DNA from: Atlantibacter sp032075065
GTDB taxonomy: Bacteria > Pseudomonadota > Gammaproteobacteria > Enterobacterales > Enterobacteriaceae
Direction: 5' to 3'
Length of the DNA: 49,468 bases
NCBI RefSeq assembly: GCF_032075065.1
Contig: NZ_DAMAZC010000009.1
Coordinates: 1-49,468 of the forward strand
Both the position numbers and the translations under genes were made by a program. The first letter of the stretch is position 1. Each line of letters opens with the position of its first letter. Shown here piece after piece: positions 30,359 to 39,831 of this stretch. The notes below the pieces were generated by a model. That model had not been told where the DNA came from, ran no database searches, and saw only the letters and a list, made by a program, of their open reading frames with translations.

Positions 30359-31870
30359 ATGGAGTTCAGTGTAAAAAGCGGTAGCCCCGAAAAGCAGCGG
30401 AGTGCCTGCATTGTTGTCGGTGTTTTCGAGCCGCGCCGCCTCTCCCCGATAGCCGAGCAGCTGGATAAAATCAGCGACGGCTACATCAGCGCACTGCTGC
30501 GTCGCGGTGAACTGGAAGGCAAGCCTGGCCAAACCCTTCTGCTTCATCACGTTCCGAACGTGCTCTCTGAACGTATCTTGCTGATTGGCTGCGGTAAAGA
30601 GCGCGAGCTGGATGAGCGCCAGTACAAGCAGGTGATCCAGAAAACGATCAACACCCTTAACGATACCGGTTCGATGGAAGCGGTGTGCTTTCTCACCGAG
30701 CTGCACGTTAAAGGCCGCAATACTTACTGGAAAGTGCGCCAGGCAGTGGAAACCGCGAAAGAGTCGCTTTACTGCTTCGATCAACTCAAAACCAATAAAA
30801 GCGAACCGCGCCGTCCGCTGCGTAAGATGGTGTTCAACGTGCCGACGCGCCGTGAGCTGACCAGCGGCGAACGCGCAATCCAACACGGTCTGGCAATTGC
30901 CTCCGGCATCAAGGCCGCAAAAGATTTAGGCAATATGCCGCCAAACATCTGCAACGCCGCGTACCTCGCCTCCCAGGCGCGCCAGCTGGCTGACTCGTTC
31001 AGCAAAAACGTAGTGACCCGCGTAATTGGCGAACAGCAGATGAAAGATCTCGGCATGCACTCCTACCTGGCGGTGGGTGCAGGCTCGCAGAACGAATCCC
31101 TGATGTCGGTGATGGAATATAAAGGCAGCAGCGCGCCGGACGCCCGTCCGATCGTGCTGGTCGGCAAAGGCCTGACGTTTGACTCCGGCGGTATTTCCAT
31201 CAAGCCATCCGAAGGCATGGACGAGATGAAATACGACATGTGCGGCGCGGCGGCAGTTTACGGCGTAATGCGCATGGTAGCGGAACTGCAACTGCCGCTG
31301 AACGTGATTGGCGTGCTGGCGGGCTGTGAAAACATGCCGGGCGGGCGCGCCTATCGTCCGGGCGATGTGCTAACCACCATGTCCGGGCAAACTGTGGAAG
31401 TGCTGAATACCGATGCCGAAGGTCGTCTGGTACTGTGCGACGTACTGACCTACGTCGAGCGCTTCGAGCCGGAAGTGGTGATTGACGTGGCGACCCTGAC
31501 AGGTGCCTGCGTGATTGCTTTGGGCCATCACATCACCGGGTTGATGTCGAACCACAATCCGCTGGCCCACGAGCTGATCGGCGCGTCCGAACAGGCGGGC
31601 GACCGCGCATGGCGTTTACCGCTCAGCGATGAGTATTACGAACAGCTCGACTCTAACTTTGCGGACATGGCCAACATCGGCGGCCATCCTGGCGGCGCGA
31701 TCACCGCCGGCTGCTTCCTGTCGCGCTTTACCCGCAAATACAACTGGGCGCACCTGGATATCGCCGGCACCGCCTGGCGCTCCGGTAAAGCCAAAGGCGC
31801 AACCGGGCGTCCGGTCGCGATGCTGGCGCAGTTTCTGTTGAACCGCGCCGGATTTAACGGCGAAGAATAA
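30359..31870 (+). CDS. pepA: Leucyl aminopeptidase PepA / DNA-binding regulator
   Basis: Cytoplasmic hexameric M17 aminopeptidase that also acts as an architectural DNA-binding protein (XerA/CarP) in Xer recombination and carAB control. The 503 residues match E. coli PepA in length and nearly throughout. Metal site: VGKGLTFDSGGISIKPSEG and NTDAEGRLVLCD with D352 and E354 and the catalytic R356. The ATG lies eight bases after AGGAG. PepA controls carAB, which feeds the pyrBI and argI pathways found further right in this window. Confidence 0.97.
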   Translation: MEFSVKSGSPEKQRSACIVVGVFEPRRLSPIAEQLDKISDGYISALLRRGELEGKPGQTLLLHHVPNVLSERILLIGCGKERELDERQYKQVIQKTINTLNDTGSMEAVCFLTELHVKGRNTYWKVRQAVETAKESLYCFDQLKTNKSEPRRPLRKMVFNVPTRRELTSGERAIQHGLAIASGIKAAKDLGNMPPNICNAAYLASQARQLADSFSKNVVTRVIGEQQMKDLGMHSYLAVGAGSQNESLMSVMEYKGSSAPDARPIVLVGKGLTFDSGGISIKPSEGMDEMKYDMCGAAAVYGVMRMVAELQLPLNVIGVLAGCENMPGGRAYRPGDVLTTMSGQTVEVLNTDAEGRLVLCDVLTYVERFEPEVVIDVATLTGACVIALGHHITGLMSNHNPLAHELIGASEQAGDRAWRLPLSDEYYEQLDSNFADMANIGGHPGGAITAGCFLSRFTRKYNWAHLDIAGTAWRSGKAKGATGRPVAMLAQFLLNRAGFNGEE

Positions 31871-31892
31871 CAGCGTACAGTAAGCATCCCGT

Positions 31893-31918
31893 CACAGCCC
31901 GGTTCTCACCGGGCTGTG
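31893..31918 (+). terminator. Hairpin between pepA and holC
   Basis: CACAGCCCGGT and ACCGGGCTGTG form a perfect 11-bp stem around TCTC. Only CGTTT follows, so it is a weak terminator or an RNA-stability/attenuation element between pepA and holC-valS. Confidence 0.6.
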
Positions 31919-31949
31919 CGTTTAAAGTCATCACAAGAAGCCCCATATT

Positions 31950-32405
31950 ATGAAGAGTGCAACCTTCTATCTGCTGGACAACGATACCCATCAGGACGGC
32001 CTGAGCGCCGTTGAACAACTGGTGTGCGAGATCGCCGCAGAACGCTGGCGGGCGGGTAAACGTCTTCTGATTGCCTGTGAAAACGAAGCTCAGGCGATAC
32101 GCCTTGATGAAGCGCTATGGGCGCGCGATCCGGACAGTTTTGTGCCGCATAACCTGGCGGGTGAAGGGCCGCGCGCCGGGGCACCGGTTGAGTTAGCCTG
32201 GCCGCAGAAGCGCGGCAGCAGCGCGCGCGATGTGCTGATAAGCCTGCTGCCGGGGTTTGCAGATTTTGCCACCGCTTTCCCGGAAGTGATAGACTTCGTC
32301 CCTTACGAAGAAACCCAGAAACAACTGGCTCGCGAACGCTATAAAGCCTATCGCGTGGCTGGTTTCCACTTGACCACGGCCACCTACGGCGCCGCAAAGA
32401 CATAG
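31950..32405 (+). CDS. holC: DNA polymerase III chi subunit
   Basis: Clamp-loader accessory subunit that binds single-strand binding protein and links it to the psi subunit. The 151 residues (MKSATFYLLDNDTHQDGLSA..., FVPYEETQKQLARERYKAYR) agree with E. coli chi, which has 147; the C-terminal end HLTTATYGAAKT is slightly longer. It ends five bases before valS, so the two are cotranscribed. Confidence 0.95.
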   Translation: MKSATFYLLDNDTHQDGLSAVEQLVCEIAAERWRAGKRLLIACENEAQAIRLDEALWARDPDSFVPHNLAGEGPRAGAPVELAWPQKRGSSARDVLISLLPGFADFATAFPEVIDFVPYEETQKQLARERYKAYRVAGFHLTTATYGAAKT

Positions 32406-32410
32406 CAGAA

Positions 32411-35266
32411 ATGGAAAAGACATATAACCCACAAGATATCGAACAGCCGCTATACGAGCACTGGGAACAGCAGGGCTACTTTAAACCCAATGGCGACGAA
32501 AGCCAGGAAAGCTTCTGCATCATGATCCCGCCGCCGAACGTCACCGGCAGTTTGCATATGGGTCACGCCTTCCAGCAAACCATCATGGACACCATGATCC
32601 GCTATCAGCGCATGCAGGGCAAAAACACCCTGTGGCAGGCGGGCACCGACCACGCCGGTATCGCCACCCAGATGGTGGTTGAGCGCAAAATTGCCGCCGA
32701 AGAGGGCAAAACCCGTCACGACTATGGCCGCGATGCGTTCATCGACAAAATCTGGCAGTGGAAAGCGGAATCCGGCGGCACCATTACCCGCCAGATGCGC
32801 CGTCTGGGCAACTCCGTGGACTGGGAGCGCGAGCGCTTCACCATGGATGAAGGCCTGTCCAACGCGGTAAAAGAAGTGTTCGTGCGCCTGTATAAAGAAG
32901 ACCTGATTTACCGCGGCAAACGCCTGGTAAACTGGGATCCGAAACTACGCACCGCGATCTCCGATCTGGAAGTGGAAAACCGCGAGTCTAAAGGCTCAAT
33001 GTGGCACATCCGCTATCCGCTGGCCGACGGCGCGAAAACCGCTGACGGCAAAGATTATCTGGTTGTTGCCACTACCCGTCCGGAAACCCTGCTGGGCGAT
33101 ACCGGCGTGGCCGTTAACCCGGAAGATCCGCGCTACAAAGATCTGATTGGCAAATTCGTGATGCTGCCGCTGGTTAACCGCCGCATTCCAATTGTTGGCG
33201 ATGAACACGCCGATATGGAGAAAGGCACCGGCTGCGTGAAAATCACCCCGGCGCACGACTTCAACGACTACGAAGTGGGCCGTCGTCACGCCCTGCCGAT
33301 GATCAACATTCTGACTTTTGACGGCGATATCCGCGAAAGCGCCGAAGTGTACGACACCAAAGGCAACGAATCCGACGTTTACTCCAGCGAGATCCCGGCG
33401 CAGTTCCAGAAGATGGAACGGTTTGCCGCGCGTAAAGCCGTGGTGGCGGCCGTTGATGAACTCGGCCTGCTGGAAGAGATCAAACCGCACGACCTGACGG
33501 TTCCTTATGGCGATCGCGGCGGCGTGGTTATCGAACCGATGCTGACCGACCAGTGGTACGTGCGCGCGGACGTTCTGGCGAAACCGGCCGTGGAAGCGGT
33601 GGAAAACGGTGATATCCAGTTCGTGCCTAAGCAGTATGAAAACATGTACTTCTCCTGGATGCGTGATATTCAGGACTGGTGTATCTCCCGCCAACTGTGG
33701 TGGGGCCACCGTATTCCGGCGTGGTATGACGACCAGGGCAACGTGTACGTTGGCCGCAGTGAAGACGAAGTGCGCCAGGAAAACAATCTGGGCGCGGACG
33801 TTGCGCTGCGTCAGGACGAAGACGTGCTGGACACCTGGTTCTCCTCCGCGCTGTGGACGTTCTCTACCCTCGGCTGGCCGGAAAACACCGATGCGCTGCG
33901 TCAGTTCCACCCGACCAGCGTGATGGTATCCGGCTTCGACATCATCTTCTTCTGGATTGCCCGCATGATCATGATGACCATGCACTTCATCAAAGATGAA
34001 AACGGCAAGCCGCAGGTGCCGTTCCACACCGTGTACATGACCGGCCTGATCCGCGATGACGAAGGCCAGAAGATGTCCAAGTCAAAAGGCAACGTAATCG
34101 ACCCGCTGGACATGGTGGACGGTATCTCCCTGGAAGAGCTGCTGGAAAAACGCACCGGCAACATGATGCAGCCGCAGCTGGCGGAGAAAATCCGCAAGCG
34201 CACCGAGAAGCAGTTCCCGAACGGCATTGAGCCGCACGGCACCGACGCGCTGCGCTTCACCCTGGCGGCGCTGGCCTCCACCGGTCGCGATATCAACTGG
34301 GATATGAAGCGTCTTGAAGGCTATCGCAACTTCTGTAACAAGCTGTGGAACGCCAGCCGCTTTGTACTGATGAACACCGAAGATCAGGATTGCGGCTTCA
34401 ATGGCGGCGAGAAAGTGCTGTCGCTGGCAGATCGCTGGATCCTGGCGGAATTCAACCGCACGGTGAAAGCCTACCGTGAAGCGCTGGACAGCTACCGTTT
34501 CGATATCGCAGCGGGCATCCTGTACGAGTTCACCTGGAACCAGTTCTGCGACTGGTATCTGGAGCTGACCAAGCCGGTAATGAACGGCGGTTCAGAAGCG
34601 GAACTGCGCGGGACCCGCAATACGCTGGTCAACGTGCTGGAAGGTCTGCTGCGCCTGGCGCACCCGATTATTCCGTTTATCACCGAGACCATCTGGCAGC
34701 GCGTGAAAGTGTTGAAAGGCATTGATGCCGATACCATCATGCTGCAACCGTTCCCGGCCTACGACGTGGCGCTGGATGACGAAGCGGCGCGTACCGATAC
34801 CGAATGGCTGAAGCAGGCGATCGTGGCGGTGCGTAATATCCGCGCGGAAATGAACATCGCGCCGGGCAAACCGCTGGAAGTGCTGCTGCGCGGCGCCAGC
34901 GCCGATGCTCAGCGTCGCGTGAACGATAACCGCAGCTTCCTGCTGAATCTGGCGCGTCTGCAAAGCATTACCCTGCTTGACGACGGCGACAAAGGCCCGG
35001 TGTCGGTGACCAAAATCATCGACGGCGCGGAATTGCTGATCCCGATGGCCGGTCTTATTGATAAATCCGCTGAGCTGGCGCGTCTGGCCAAAGAAGTGGA
35101 AAAAGTTGAGATCGAAATCGGCAAAATCGAAAGCAAGCTGAGCAACGAAGGCTTTGTGGCCCGCGCGCCGGAAGCGGTGGTGGCGAAAGAGCGCGAGCGT
35201 CTGCAAGCGTTCCATGATGCTAAAGCCACGCTGATTGAGCAGCAGGGCGTGATTGCCGCGCTGTAA
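32411..35266 (+). CDS. valS: Valyl-tRNA synthetase
   Basis: Charges tRNA-Val. The 951 residues equal E. coli ValS. The class I motifs are visible: HMGH in PPPNVTGSLHMGHAFQQT (HIGH motif) and KMSKSKGNVIDP. The CP1 editing domain lies between (TTRPETLLGDT, then GTGCVKITPAHDFNDYE). A C-terminal coiled coil (AELARLAKEVEKVEIEIGK) contacts the tRNA. The start overlaps no other gene but follows holC by five bases. Confidence 0.98.
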   Translation: MEKTYNPQDIEQPLYEHWEQQGYFKPNGDESQESFCIMIPPPNVTGSLHMGHAFQQTIMDTMIRYQRMQGKNTLWQAGTDHAGIATQMVVERKIAAEEGKTRHDYGRDAFIDKIWQWKAESGGTITRQMRRLGNSVDWERERFTMDEGLSNAVKEVFVRLYKEDLIYRGKRLVNWDPKLRTAISDLEVENRESKGSMWHIRYPLADGAKTADGKDYLVVATTRPETLLGDTGVAVNPEDPRYKDLIGKFVMLPLVNRRIPIVGDEHADMEKGTGCVKITPAHDFNDYEVGRRHALPMINILTFDGDIRESAEVYDTKGNESDVYSSEIPAQFQKMERFAARKAVVAAVDELGLLEEIKPHDLTVPYGDRGGVVIEPMLTDQWYVRADVLAKPAVEAVENGDIQFVPKQYENMYFSWMRDIQDWCISRQLWWGHRIPAWYDDQGNVYVGRSEDEVRQENNLGADVALRQDEDVLDTWFSSALWTFSTLGWPENTDALRQFHPTSVMVSGFDIIFFWIARMIMMTMHFIKDENGKPQVPFHTVYMTGLIRDDEGQKMSKSKGNVIDPLDMVDGISLEELLEKRTGNMMQPQLAEKIRKRTEKQFPNGIEPHGTDALRFTLAALASTGRDINWDMKRLEGYRNFCNKLWNASRFVLMNTEDQDCGFNGGEKVLSLADRWILAEFNRTVKAYREALDSYRFDIAAGILYEFTWNQFCDWYLELTKPVMNGGSEAELRGTRNTLVNVLEGLLRLAHPIIPFITETIWQRVKVLKGIDADTIMLQPFPAYDVALDDEAARTDTEWLKQAIVAVRNIRAEMNIAPGKPLEVLLRGASADAQRRVNDNRSFLLNLARLQSITLLDDGDKGPVSVTKIIDGAELLIPMAGLIDKSAELARLAKEVEKVEIEIGKIESKLSNEGFVARAPEAVVAKERERLQAFHDAKATLIEQQGVIAAL

Positions 35267-35281
35267 GCTCAACTGTTAGCT

Positions 35282-35309
35282 AAAAAGGCCGGGAAACCGG
35301 CCTTTTTTA
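35282..35309 (+). terminator. valS terminator
   Basis: AAGGCCGG and CCGGCCTT form the stem around GAAA, followed by six T. A classical intrinsic terminator 16 bp after the valS stop codon. Confidence 0.92.
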
Positions 35310-35407
35310 TCGCTGCATCTCAATAAGTTGAACGATCCTCGCTTGCACCCTGGTAGCGGTGGTGATATTTACTGCGCCTATGTATTCATTAATTGAAAAG
35401 ACATGAT

Positions 35408-35911
35408 ATGAGTGTTGCTACCTCTCTTCAGCTAAGCCTGCGTCCCCTGACTGCGCATGACAACGCCGCAATTGCAAGCGTCATCCGTACCGTTTCCGCT
35501 GAATACGGTCTGACCGCCGATAAAGGCTATACCGTGGCCGATCCAAATCTCGACAGCCTGTACGAACTTTACAGCCAGCCGGGGCACGCCTACTGGGTCG
35601 TAGAGCGAGATGGAAAAGTGGTGGGCGGCGGCGGTGTCGCACCGCTGTCTTGCAGCGAGCCGGATATCTGCGAGCTGCAAAAGATGTACTTTTTGCCCGA
35701 AGCGCGCGGTCAGGGCCAGGCCAAAAAGCTGGCGCTGCTGGCGATGGGTTTCGCTAAACAGCAGGGCTTTACCCGTTGCTATCTGGAAACCACCGCTTTC
35801 CTGAAAGAAGCCATCGCGCTGTATGAGCATTTGGGTTTCACCCATATCAGCGAACCGCTCGGCTGTACCGGCCATGTGGATTGCGAAGTGCGGATGCTGA
35901 AAAGCCTGTGA
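35408..35911 (+). CDS. yjgM: GNAT-family acetyltransferase YjgM
   Basis: The ATG at 35408 gives 167 residues, the length of E. coli YjgM; an upstream TTG frame is ignored. GNAT features: KVVGGGGVAPLS (strand 4), ELQKMYFLPEARGQGQAKKL with the RGQGQA acetyl-CoA loop, and AIALYEHLGFTH. Substrate is unknown. Position after valS is conserved in the family. Confidence 0.92.
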   Translation: MSVATSLQLSLRPLTAHDNAAIASVIRTVSAEYGLTADKGYTVADPNLDSLYELYSQPGHAYWVVERDGKVVGGGGVAPLSCSEPDICELQKMYFLPEARGQGQAKKLALLAMGFAKQQGFTRCYLETTAFLKEAIALYEHLGFTHISEPLGCTGHVDCEVRMLKSL

Positions 35912-35941
35912 CCTCTCATCTCTGACCGTGTTCCCGCGTAT

Positions 35942-35982
35942 AAAAAACGTCGCCCCTGTTCATCAGGCGGCGACGTTTTTTT
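35942..35982. terminator. Bidirectional terminator after yjgM
   Basis: AAAAACGTCGCC and GGCGACGTTTTT bracket an inner CCTG/CAGG stem. A/T runs flank both sides, so it can end yjgM from the left and the unknown gene at 36008 from the right. Confidence 0.9.
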
Positions 35983-36007
35983 GCTCAAGACTTCATGTTG
36001 CGGTGCT

Positions 36008-36832
36008 TTACTCGGCACTCACCGAATAGCGAATAATCCCCGCCGCTTTATTCACCGGCAGTTGCAGTACGTTGCGCCACAAATCCTGGGTAATGTTGCA
36101 CACCACGCCCTCTTTCCCCGCCGCTTTCTGCGGTTCGTTCATCAACGTAATATCCTGGCCATACTGTTGCACCAGCTTCTGAACGATGGGCTGGACGTCC
36201 TGCATCGCCTGCTGGCGCTCCTGCGGGGTGACCTGATGCTTATTCGGGCCATACGCGGCGCGCATCATCTCGGCATCTACATCCAGACGATGTTGGGTGA
36301 CGTCAGCCGGCAGCATTCTGGCGGCGTTAATGCCTCCTTTCACCGCCGGGAACAGGAAGCGGAAACAGGCGTCGTCGCTCTGCTTTTGGATCAGGGCAGT
36401 CTGCTGCATGTTGGCCTGCATAAACGCGACGACGTTGGCGTCCGGCGCGGTTTGCAGACGCGCCATCTGGATGGCGAGGATTTGCGGCTGGATCGCATCG
36501 ATGACATTCTGCTCTGACTCACCCGCTTTCTGCATCGCCAGCGCCTGCTCGCGAATGCGGCTCCAGACTTCCGGCTCCTGCTCGCGAATGATTTGGTACA
36601 GCGGCAGCCGCTCCATCGCGGCGTCAAACTTCTCACTTTCCGTCATCTGCTGCGTAATGCTATCGCGCGGGATCAGGTACTTCACGTCGATGATGTTCCA
36701 CACCACGATAGCGAGCAGCGCGATAATCACGGCGCTGGTTTTGCCGATCCAGCCCTTTTTACGAAATATGCCGACCACGATGGTAATAACCGCGCCGATA
36801 TAGCCTGCAAGAATAACGTGTGTCCAGTTCAT
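36008..36832 (-). CDS. Membrane-anchored protein of unknown function
   Basis: The ATG at 36832, with AGGG upstream, gives 274 residues. Residues about 5-25 (VILAGYIGAVITIVVGIF) and 34-52 (SAVIIALLAIVVWNIIDVKY) are membrane segments with a short basic loop; the remaining 220 residues are a soluble, helix-rich domain with many Gln/Met and an acidic-basic mix (MTESEKFDAAMERLPLYQII, QALAMQKAGESEQNVIDAI). I do not recognise the family. It lies between yjgM and miaE, where E. coli has yjgN, and is not related to it. Confidence 0.7.
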   Translation of the reverse strand: MNWTHVILAGYIGAVITIVVGIFRKKGWIGKTSAVIIALLAIVVWNIIDVKYLIPRDSITQQMTESEKFDAAMERLPLYQIIREQEPEVWSRIREQALAMQKAGESEQNVIDAIQPQILAIQMARLQTAPDANVVAFMQANMQQTALIQKQSDDACFRFLFPAVKGGINAARMLPADVTQHRLDVDAEMMRAAYGPNKHQVTPQERQQAMQDVQPIVQKLVQQYGQDITLMNEPQKAAGKEGVVCNITQDLWRNVLQLPVNKAAGIIRYSVSAE

Positions 36833-36922
36833 AATTTTCCCTGAGATATGCAAAGGCTTCTTTTTACCAGGCTGAGCGGATTTGTCACCCTCTCAGGCGA
36901 ATACCTGCCAATTTTAGGAGAG

Positions 36923-37681
36923 TTAAACCGGAACGCCGCTATGGAAACGAAACTCCGCGTCGGGTGACTGGATCAGCCCGGCTTCCACTTCGCCTAAATA
37001 ACGCACGCGAGGCGCGATATCGTCCGGCGAGATTTGCTGCGCCAGAGCCAGATAATCCTGGTAATGGCGCGCTTCAGAGCGCAGCAGGGAGAGATAGAAC
37101 TTTTGTAACTCATCGTCGAGATACGGCGCCAGCGCGGCAAAGCGTTCGCAGGAACGCGCCTCGATGTAGGCCCCGCAGATCAGCTTGTCGATCAGCATTG
37201 CAGGTTCATGGGTGCGAATAGCGCGCAGCAGCCCTTTGGCATAGCGGCTGGCGGTGATTTTCACATACGGGATATTACGCGCGGTCATCACCTCCCGCAC
37301 CTGCCAGAAATGGTGCAGCTCCTCTTTGATCAACAACACCATGCTGTCGATCAGCGCCTGGCCCCAGGGATCGTCGGTTTTCGGCATCTCGCTTTTGCTG
37401 ACGCGCTTTTGCAACGCCACGAAATCCACCTCCGGGCCGTTATAAAACGCAAAGGTTTCATAGGGCCTGAGCCACTCGAGCAGCATATCTGAGCCGGATT
37501 TGTCCGCCACGTATTTACGGATCAGCAGCATCGCGGTCTGCGCGGCTTTGAGTTCGCAAATCATATGGTCGGTTAACAACAGCGGAAGATTTTCTGGCCG
37601 TCTGGCTTTTTGCAGCCAGGCATCCGGGGTGGTGCAGTGGAGGAATTGATGGACCGGTTCGAGTAGTGCGGAGATGTTCAT
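36923..37681 (-). CDS. miaE: tRNA ms2io6A37 hydroxylase MiaE
   Basis: Hydroxylates the isopentenyl group of ms2i6A at position 37 of tRNAs reading UNN codons, using O2 and a di-iron centre. The 252-residue protein shows the ferritin-like helices with iron ligands: LIKEELHHFWQV (ExxH), EARSCERFAAL and LRSEARHYQDY (ExxH). Known from Salmonella and many relatives, absent in E. coli K-12. Reads in the same direction as rraB, 45 bp downstream of it. Confidence 0.93.
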   Translation of the reverse strand: MNISALLEPVHQFLHCTTPDAWLQKARRPENLPLLLTDHMICELKAAQTAMLLIRKYVADKSGSDMLLEWLRPYETFAFYNGPEVDFVALQKRVSKSEMPKTDDPWGQALIDSMVLLIKEELHHFWQVREVMTARNIPYVKITASRYAKGLLRAIRTHEPAMLIDKLICGAYIEARSCERFAALAPYLDDELQKFYLSLLRSEARHYQDYLALAQQISPDDIAPRVRYLGEVEAGLIQSPDAEFRFHSGVPV

Positions 37682-37726
37682 TCGCTATCCTTCAGGGCGG
37701 CAGCCAGAGGCCGCCGCCGTGCGATA

Positions 37727-38152
37727 TTAGTGACGGACGCCGTCGTCGTCATCATCCATATATTCGTCATCGTCGCCGTCTTCACCCTCTTCACCGTTAG
37801 GATCTTCGAAGTAGGTGCCCCAACCGTCATATTCGACATCGAATTTTTCAGCCAGGTCCAGCAGCTGCGCCACCTGCGCGTCAATCAGCTCGGCGTTGAG
37901 CGCGCATTCGCTCAGCACATCGCAGCAGATCACGGTTTCGCCTTCGTCCAGCTCCAGCTCTTCCGGGTCGGTGACTTCATAACCCATTTTGAAGGCTTCA
38001 ACCGCGGCTTTTTCGAGGGTTTCAAAATCATCTGCCGAGAGGTGATGTTCGATGGTGTACAGCGCATCCGGATCGCTGCCGTCCTCAAGCAACTCTTCAA
38101 TGATAAGACGCGTTTCTTCGCGTTGTTCTTCCAGTAGTTCCGGGTTTGCCAT
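37727..38152 (-). CDS. rraB: Ribonuclease E inhibitor RraB
   Basis: Binds and modulates RNase E and so changes the RNA degradosome. The ATG at 38152 gives 141 residues starting MANPELLEEQREETRLIIEE, the family start; a longer frame upstream has no support. The C-terminal end is an extreme acidic tail (EEGEDGDDDEYMDDDDDG). E. coli RraB has 138 residues. Divergent from argI. Confidence 0.94.
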   Translation of the reverse strand: MANPELLEEQREETRLIIEELLEDGSDPDALYTIEHHLSADDFETLEKAAVEAFKMGYEVTDPEELELDEGETVICCDVLSECALNAELIDAQVAQLLDLAEKFDVEYDGWGTYFEDPNGEEGEDGDDDEYMDDDDDGVRH

Positions 38153-38249
38153 GGCTCGTTCCTCAATGTGTTGGCAGATAGTTACTATTTTCACATACCC
38201 CAGTGATTGCCTCCACCTTTCCGGCAAAAGTTTTATTTTTCGGGGTTGC

Positions 38250-38289
38250 AAATGCATATTCATACATATAAATTGAATTTTAATTCAAC
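38250..38289 (+). promoter_or_regulatory. ARG boxes and promoter of argI
   Basis: ATTGAATTTTAATTCAAC (38272-38289) matches the ArgR box consensus; a weaker box AATGCATATTCAT (38251-38263) precedes it with the usual short gap of such pairs. TTGCAA (38247-38252) and the TATAAA-like hexamer near 38267 can form the promoter, so bound ArgR-arginine would block RNA polymerase. Confidence 0.85.
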
Positions 38290-38316
38290 AAGTGGCATCA
38301 GCCAGGTGAGGGAACT

Positions 38317-39321
38317 ATGTCGGCTTTCTATCAAAAACACTTTCTGAAATTATTAGATTTTACCCCTGCACAGATAAACGCATTGCTCGATCTTGCCGCA
38401 ACGCTAAAAAGCGATAAAAAGAATGGCAAAGAAGTTCAAAAGCTTACTGGTAAAAACATCGCGCTCATCTTCGAAAAAGACTCAACCCGTACTCGATGCT
38501 CTTTCGAAGTTGCCGCTTACGACCAGGGCGCTCGCGTCACTTACCTCGGGCCGAGCGGCAGTCAGATTGGGCATAAAGAATCAATTAAAGATACCGCCCG
38601 GGTGCTGGGCCGGATGTATGACGGGATCCAGTATCGCGGCCACGGCCAGGAAGTTGTGGAAACCCTGGCGCAGTATGCCGGCGTCCCGGTGTGGAACGGC
38701 CTGACCAACGAATTCCATCCGACCCAGCTGCTGGCGGATTTACTGACCATGCGCGAGCATCTGCCAGGCAAAGCCTTTAACGAGATGACGCTGGTGTACG
38801 CAGGCGACGCGCGCAACAACATGGGCAACTCCATGCTGGAAGCCGCCGCGCTCACCGGGCTGGATCTACGCCTGGTGGCTCCAAAAGCCTGCTGGCCGGA
38901 CGCGGCGCTGGTGGAAGAGTGTAAAGCCATGGCGGCGCAAACCGGCGGCAAAATCACCCTCACCGAAGATGTTGCGGCAGGCGTGAAGGGCGCAGACTTT
39001 ATCTACACCGACGTGTGGGTGTCTATGGGCGAAGCCAAAGAGAAATGGGCCGAGCGCATCGCGCTGCTGCGTGATTACCAGGTGAACAGCCAGATGATGG
39101 CGCTGACCGGCAACCCGCAGGTTAAATTCCTGCACTGTTTACCGGCGTTTCACGATGAAGAAACTACCGTTGGCAAGCAGATGGCGGAGCAATACGGGAT
39201 GCACGGCGGCATCGAGGTCACTAACGAGGTGTTTGAATCGCCGAGCAGCATTGTGTTCGACCAGGCGGAAAACCGCATGCACACCATCAAAGCGGTGATG
39301 GTGGCGACTTTAGCCCAATAA
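38317..39321 (+). CDS. argI: Ornithine carbamoyltransferase
   Basis: Makes citrulline from ornithine and carbamoyl phosphate in arginine synthesis. The 334 residues match E. coli ArgI in length. STRTRCSFEVAAYDQG is the carbamoyl-phosphate motif, FHPTQLLADLLTM a further substrate motif, and HCLPAFHDEET the ornithine-binding HCLP motif. GTGAGGG precedes the ATG. Regulated by ArgR through the boxes at 38251-38289. Confidence 0.97.
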   Translation: MSAFYQKHFLKLLDFTPAQINALLDLAATLKSDKKNGKEVQKLTGKNIALIFEKDSTRTRCSFEVAAYDQGARVTYLGPSGSQIGHKESIKDTARVLGRMYDGIQYRGHGQEVVETLAQYAGVPVWNGLTNEFHPTQLLADLLTMREHLPGKAFNEMTLVYAGDARNNMGNSMLEAAALTGLDLRLVAPKACWPDAALVEECKAMAAQTGGKITLTEDVAAGVKGADFIYTDVWVSMGEAKEKWAERIALLRDYQVNSQMMALTGNPQVKFLHCLPAFHDEETTVGKQMAEQYGMHGGIEVTNEVFESPSSIVFDQAENRMHTIKAVMVATLAQ

Positions 39322-39325
39322 AAAT

Positions 39326-39345
39326 GCGGCCCGGTTCAGGGCCGC
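39326..39345. terminator. Hairpin between argI and yjgK
   Basis: GCGGCCC and GGGCCGC pair around GGTTCA. Only TGTTCTTT follows on the plus strand, so it is a modest intrinsic terminator between two convergent genes. Confidence 0.6.
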
Positions 39346-39363
39346 TGTTCTTTGCAGGGCGGA

Positions 39364-39816
39364 TTAGGCAACCAGCATTTTCACCACGACTTTACGCACT
39401 TTGGCATTCTCGCCCACGGCGCACAGCGGTTTGTGAACTTCGCCCGGATAGAACACCACGAAATCCCCTTCCTGCATCACCACGGTTTTCTCCTGGCCGC
39501 CTTCCGGCAGGAACGCGATGTCTTTATCCGCCAGCCAGTCGGTATCCGGCTCGCCCGCAGGCAGGCAGCTGAAAGTCATCCCTTCCACGCCGCGCATAAC
39601 AATCTGGATATCCAGATAGCGGGCGTGATATTCCGCGCGGCGCTCGACCAGCGGCTGGGTTTCATCTTCAGAAACCAGGAAGAACAGGTTGTTGCCGTCG
39701 ATATCGTGCTTGCCCAGCGGGGTTTCCGGGGTAACGTGCTGTTTGATATGTTCAATCGCCTGACGCAGTTCAGCAGGCAGCCAGGATTGCAAATGGTGGA
39801 TGTTGCCAATAATCAC
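39364..39816 (-). CDS. yjgK: YhcH/YjgK/YiaL-family protein
   Basis: A 150-residue DUF386 cupin-like protein, the same length as and closely similar to E. coli YjgK (MIIGNIHHLQSWLPAELRQA; YHARYLDIQIVMRGVEGM; FYPGEVHKPLCAVG). The histidines and glutamate of the beta-barrel (H-x-R-x-L-D, E-x-H) fit the metal site of NanQ-type anomerases, so a sugar anomerase role is plausible but unproven here. Confidence 0.92.
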   Translation of the reverse strand: MIIGNIHHLQSWLPAELRQAIEHIKQHVTPETPLGKHDIDGNNLFFLVSEDETQPLVERRAEYHARYLDIQIVMRGVEGMTFSCLPAGEPDTDWLADKDIAFLPEGGQEKTVVMQEGDFVVFYPGEVHKPLCAVGENAKVRKVVVKMLVA

Positions 39817-39831
39817 GGGAAGCTCCTTATA

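Noticed and set aside
32996..34027. 343-codon minus-strand frame inside valS
   Set aside because: Histidine/phenylalanine-rich antisense shadow of a GC-rich, strongly codon-biased gene.
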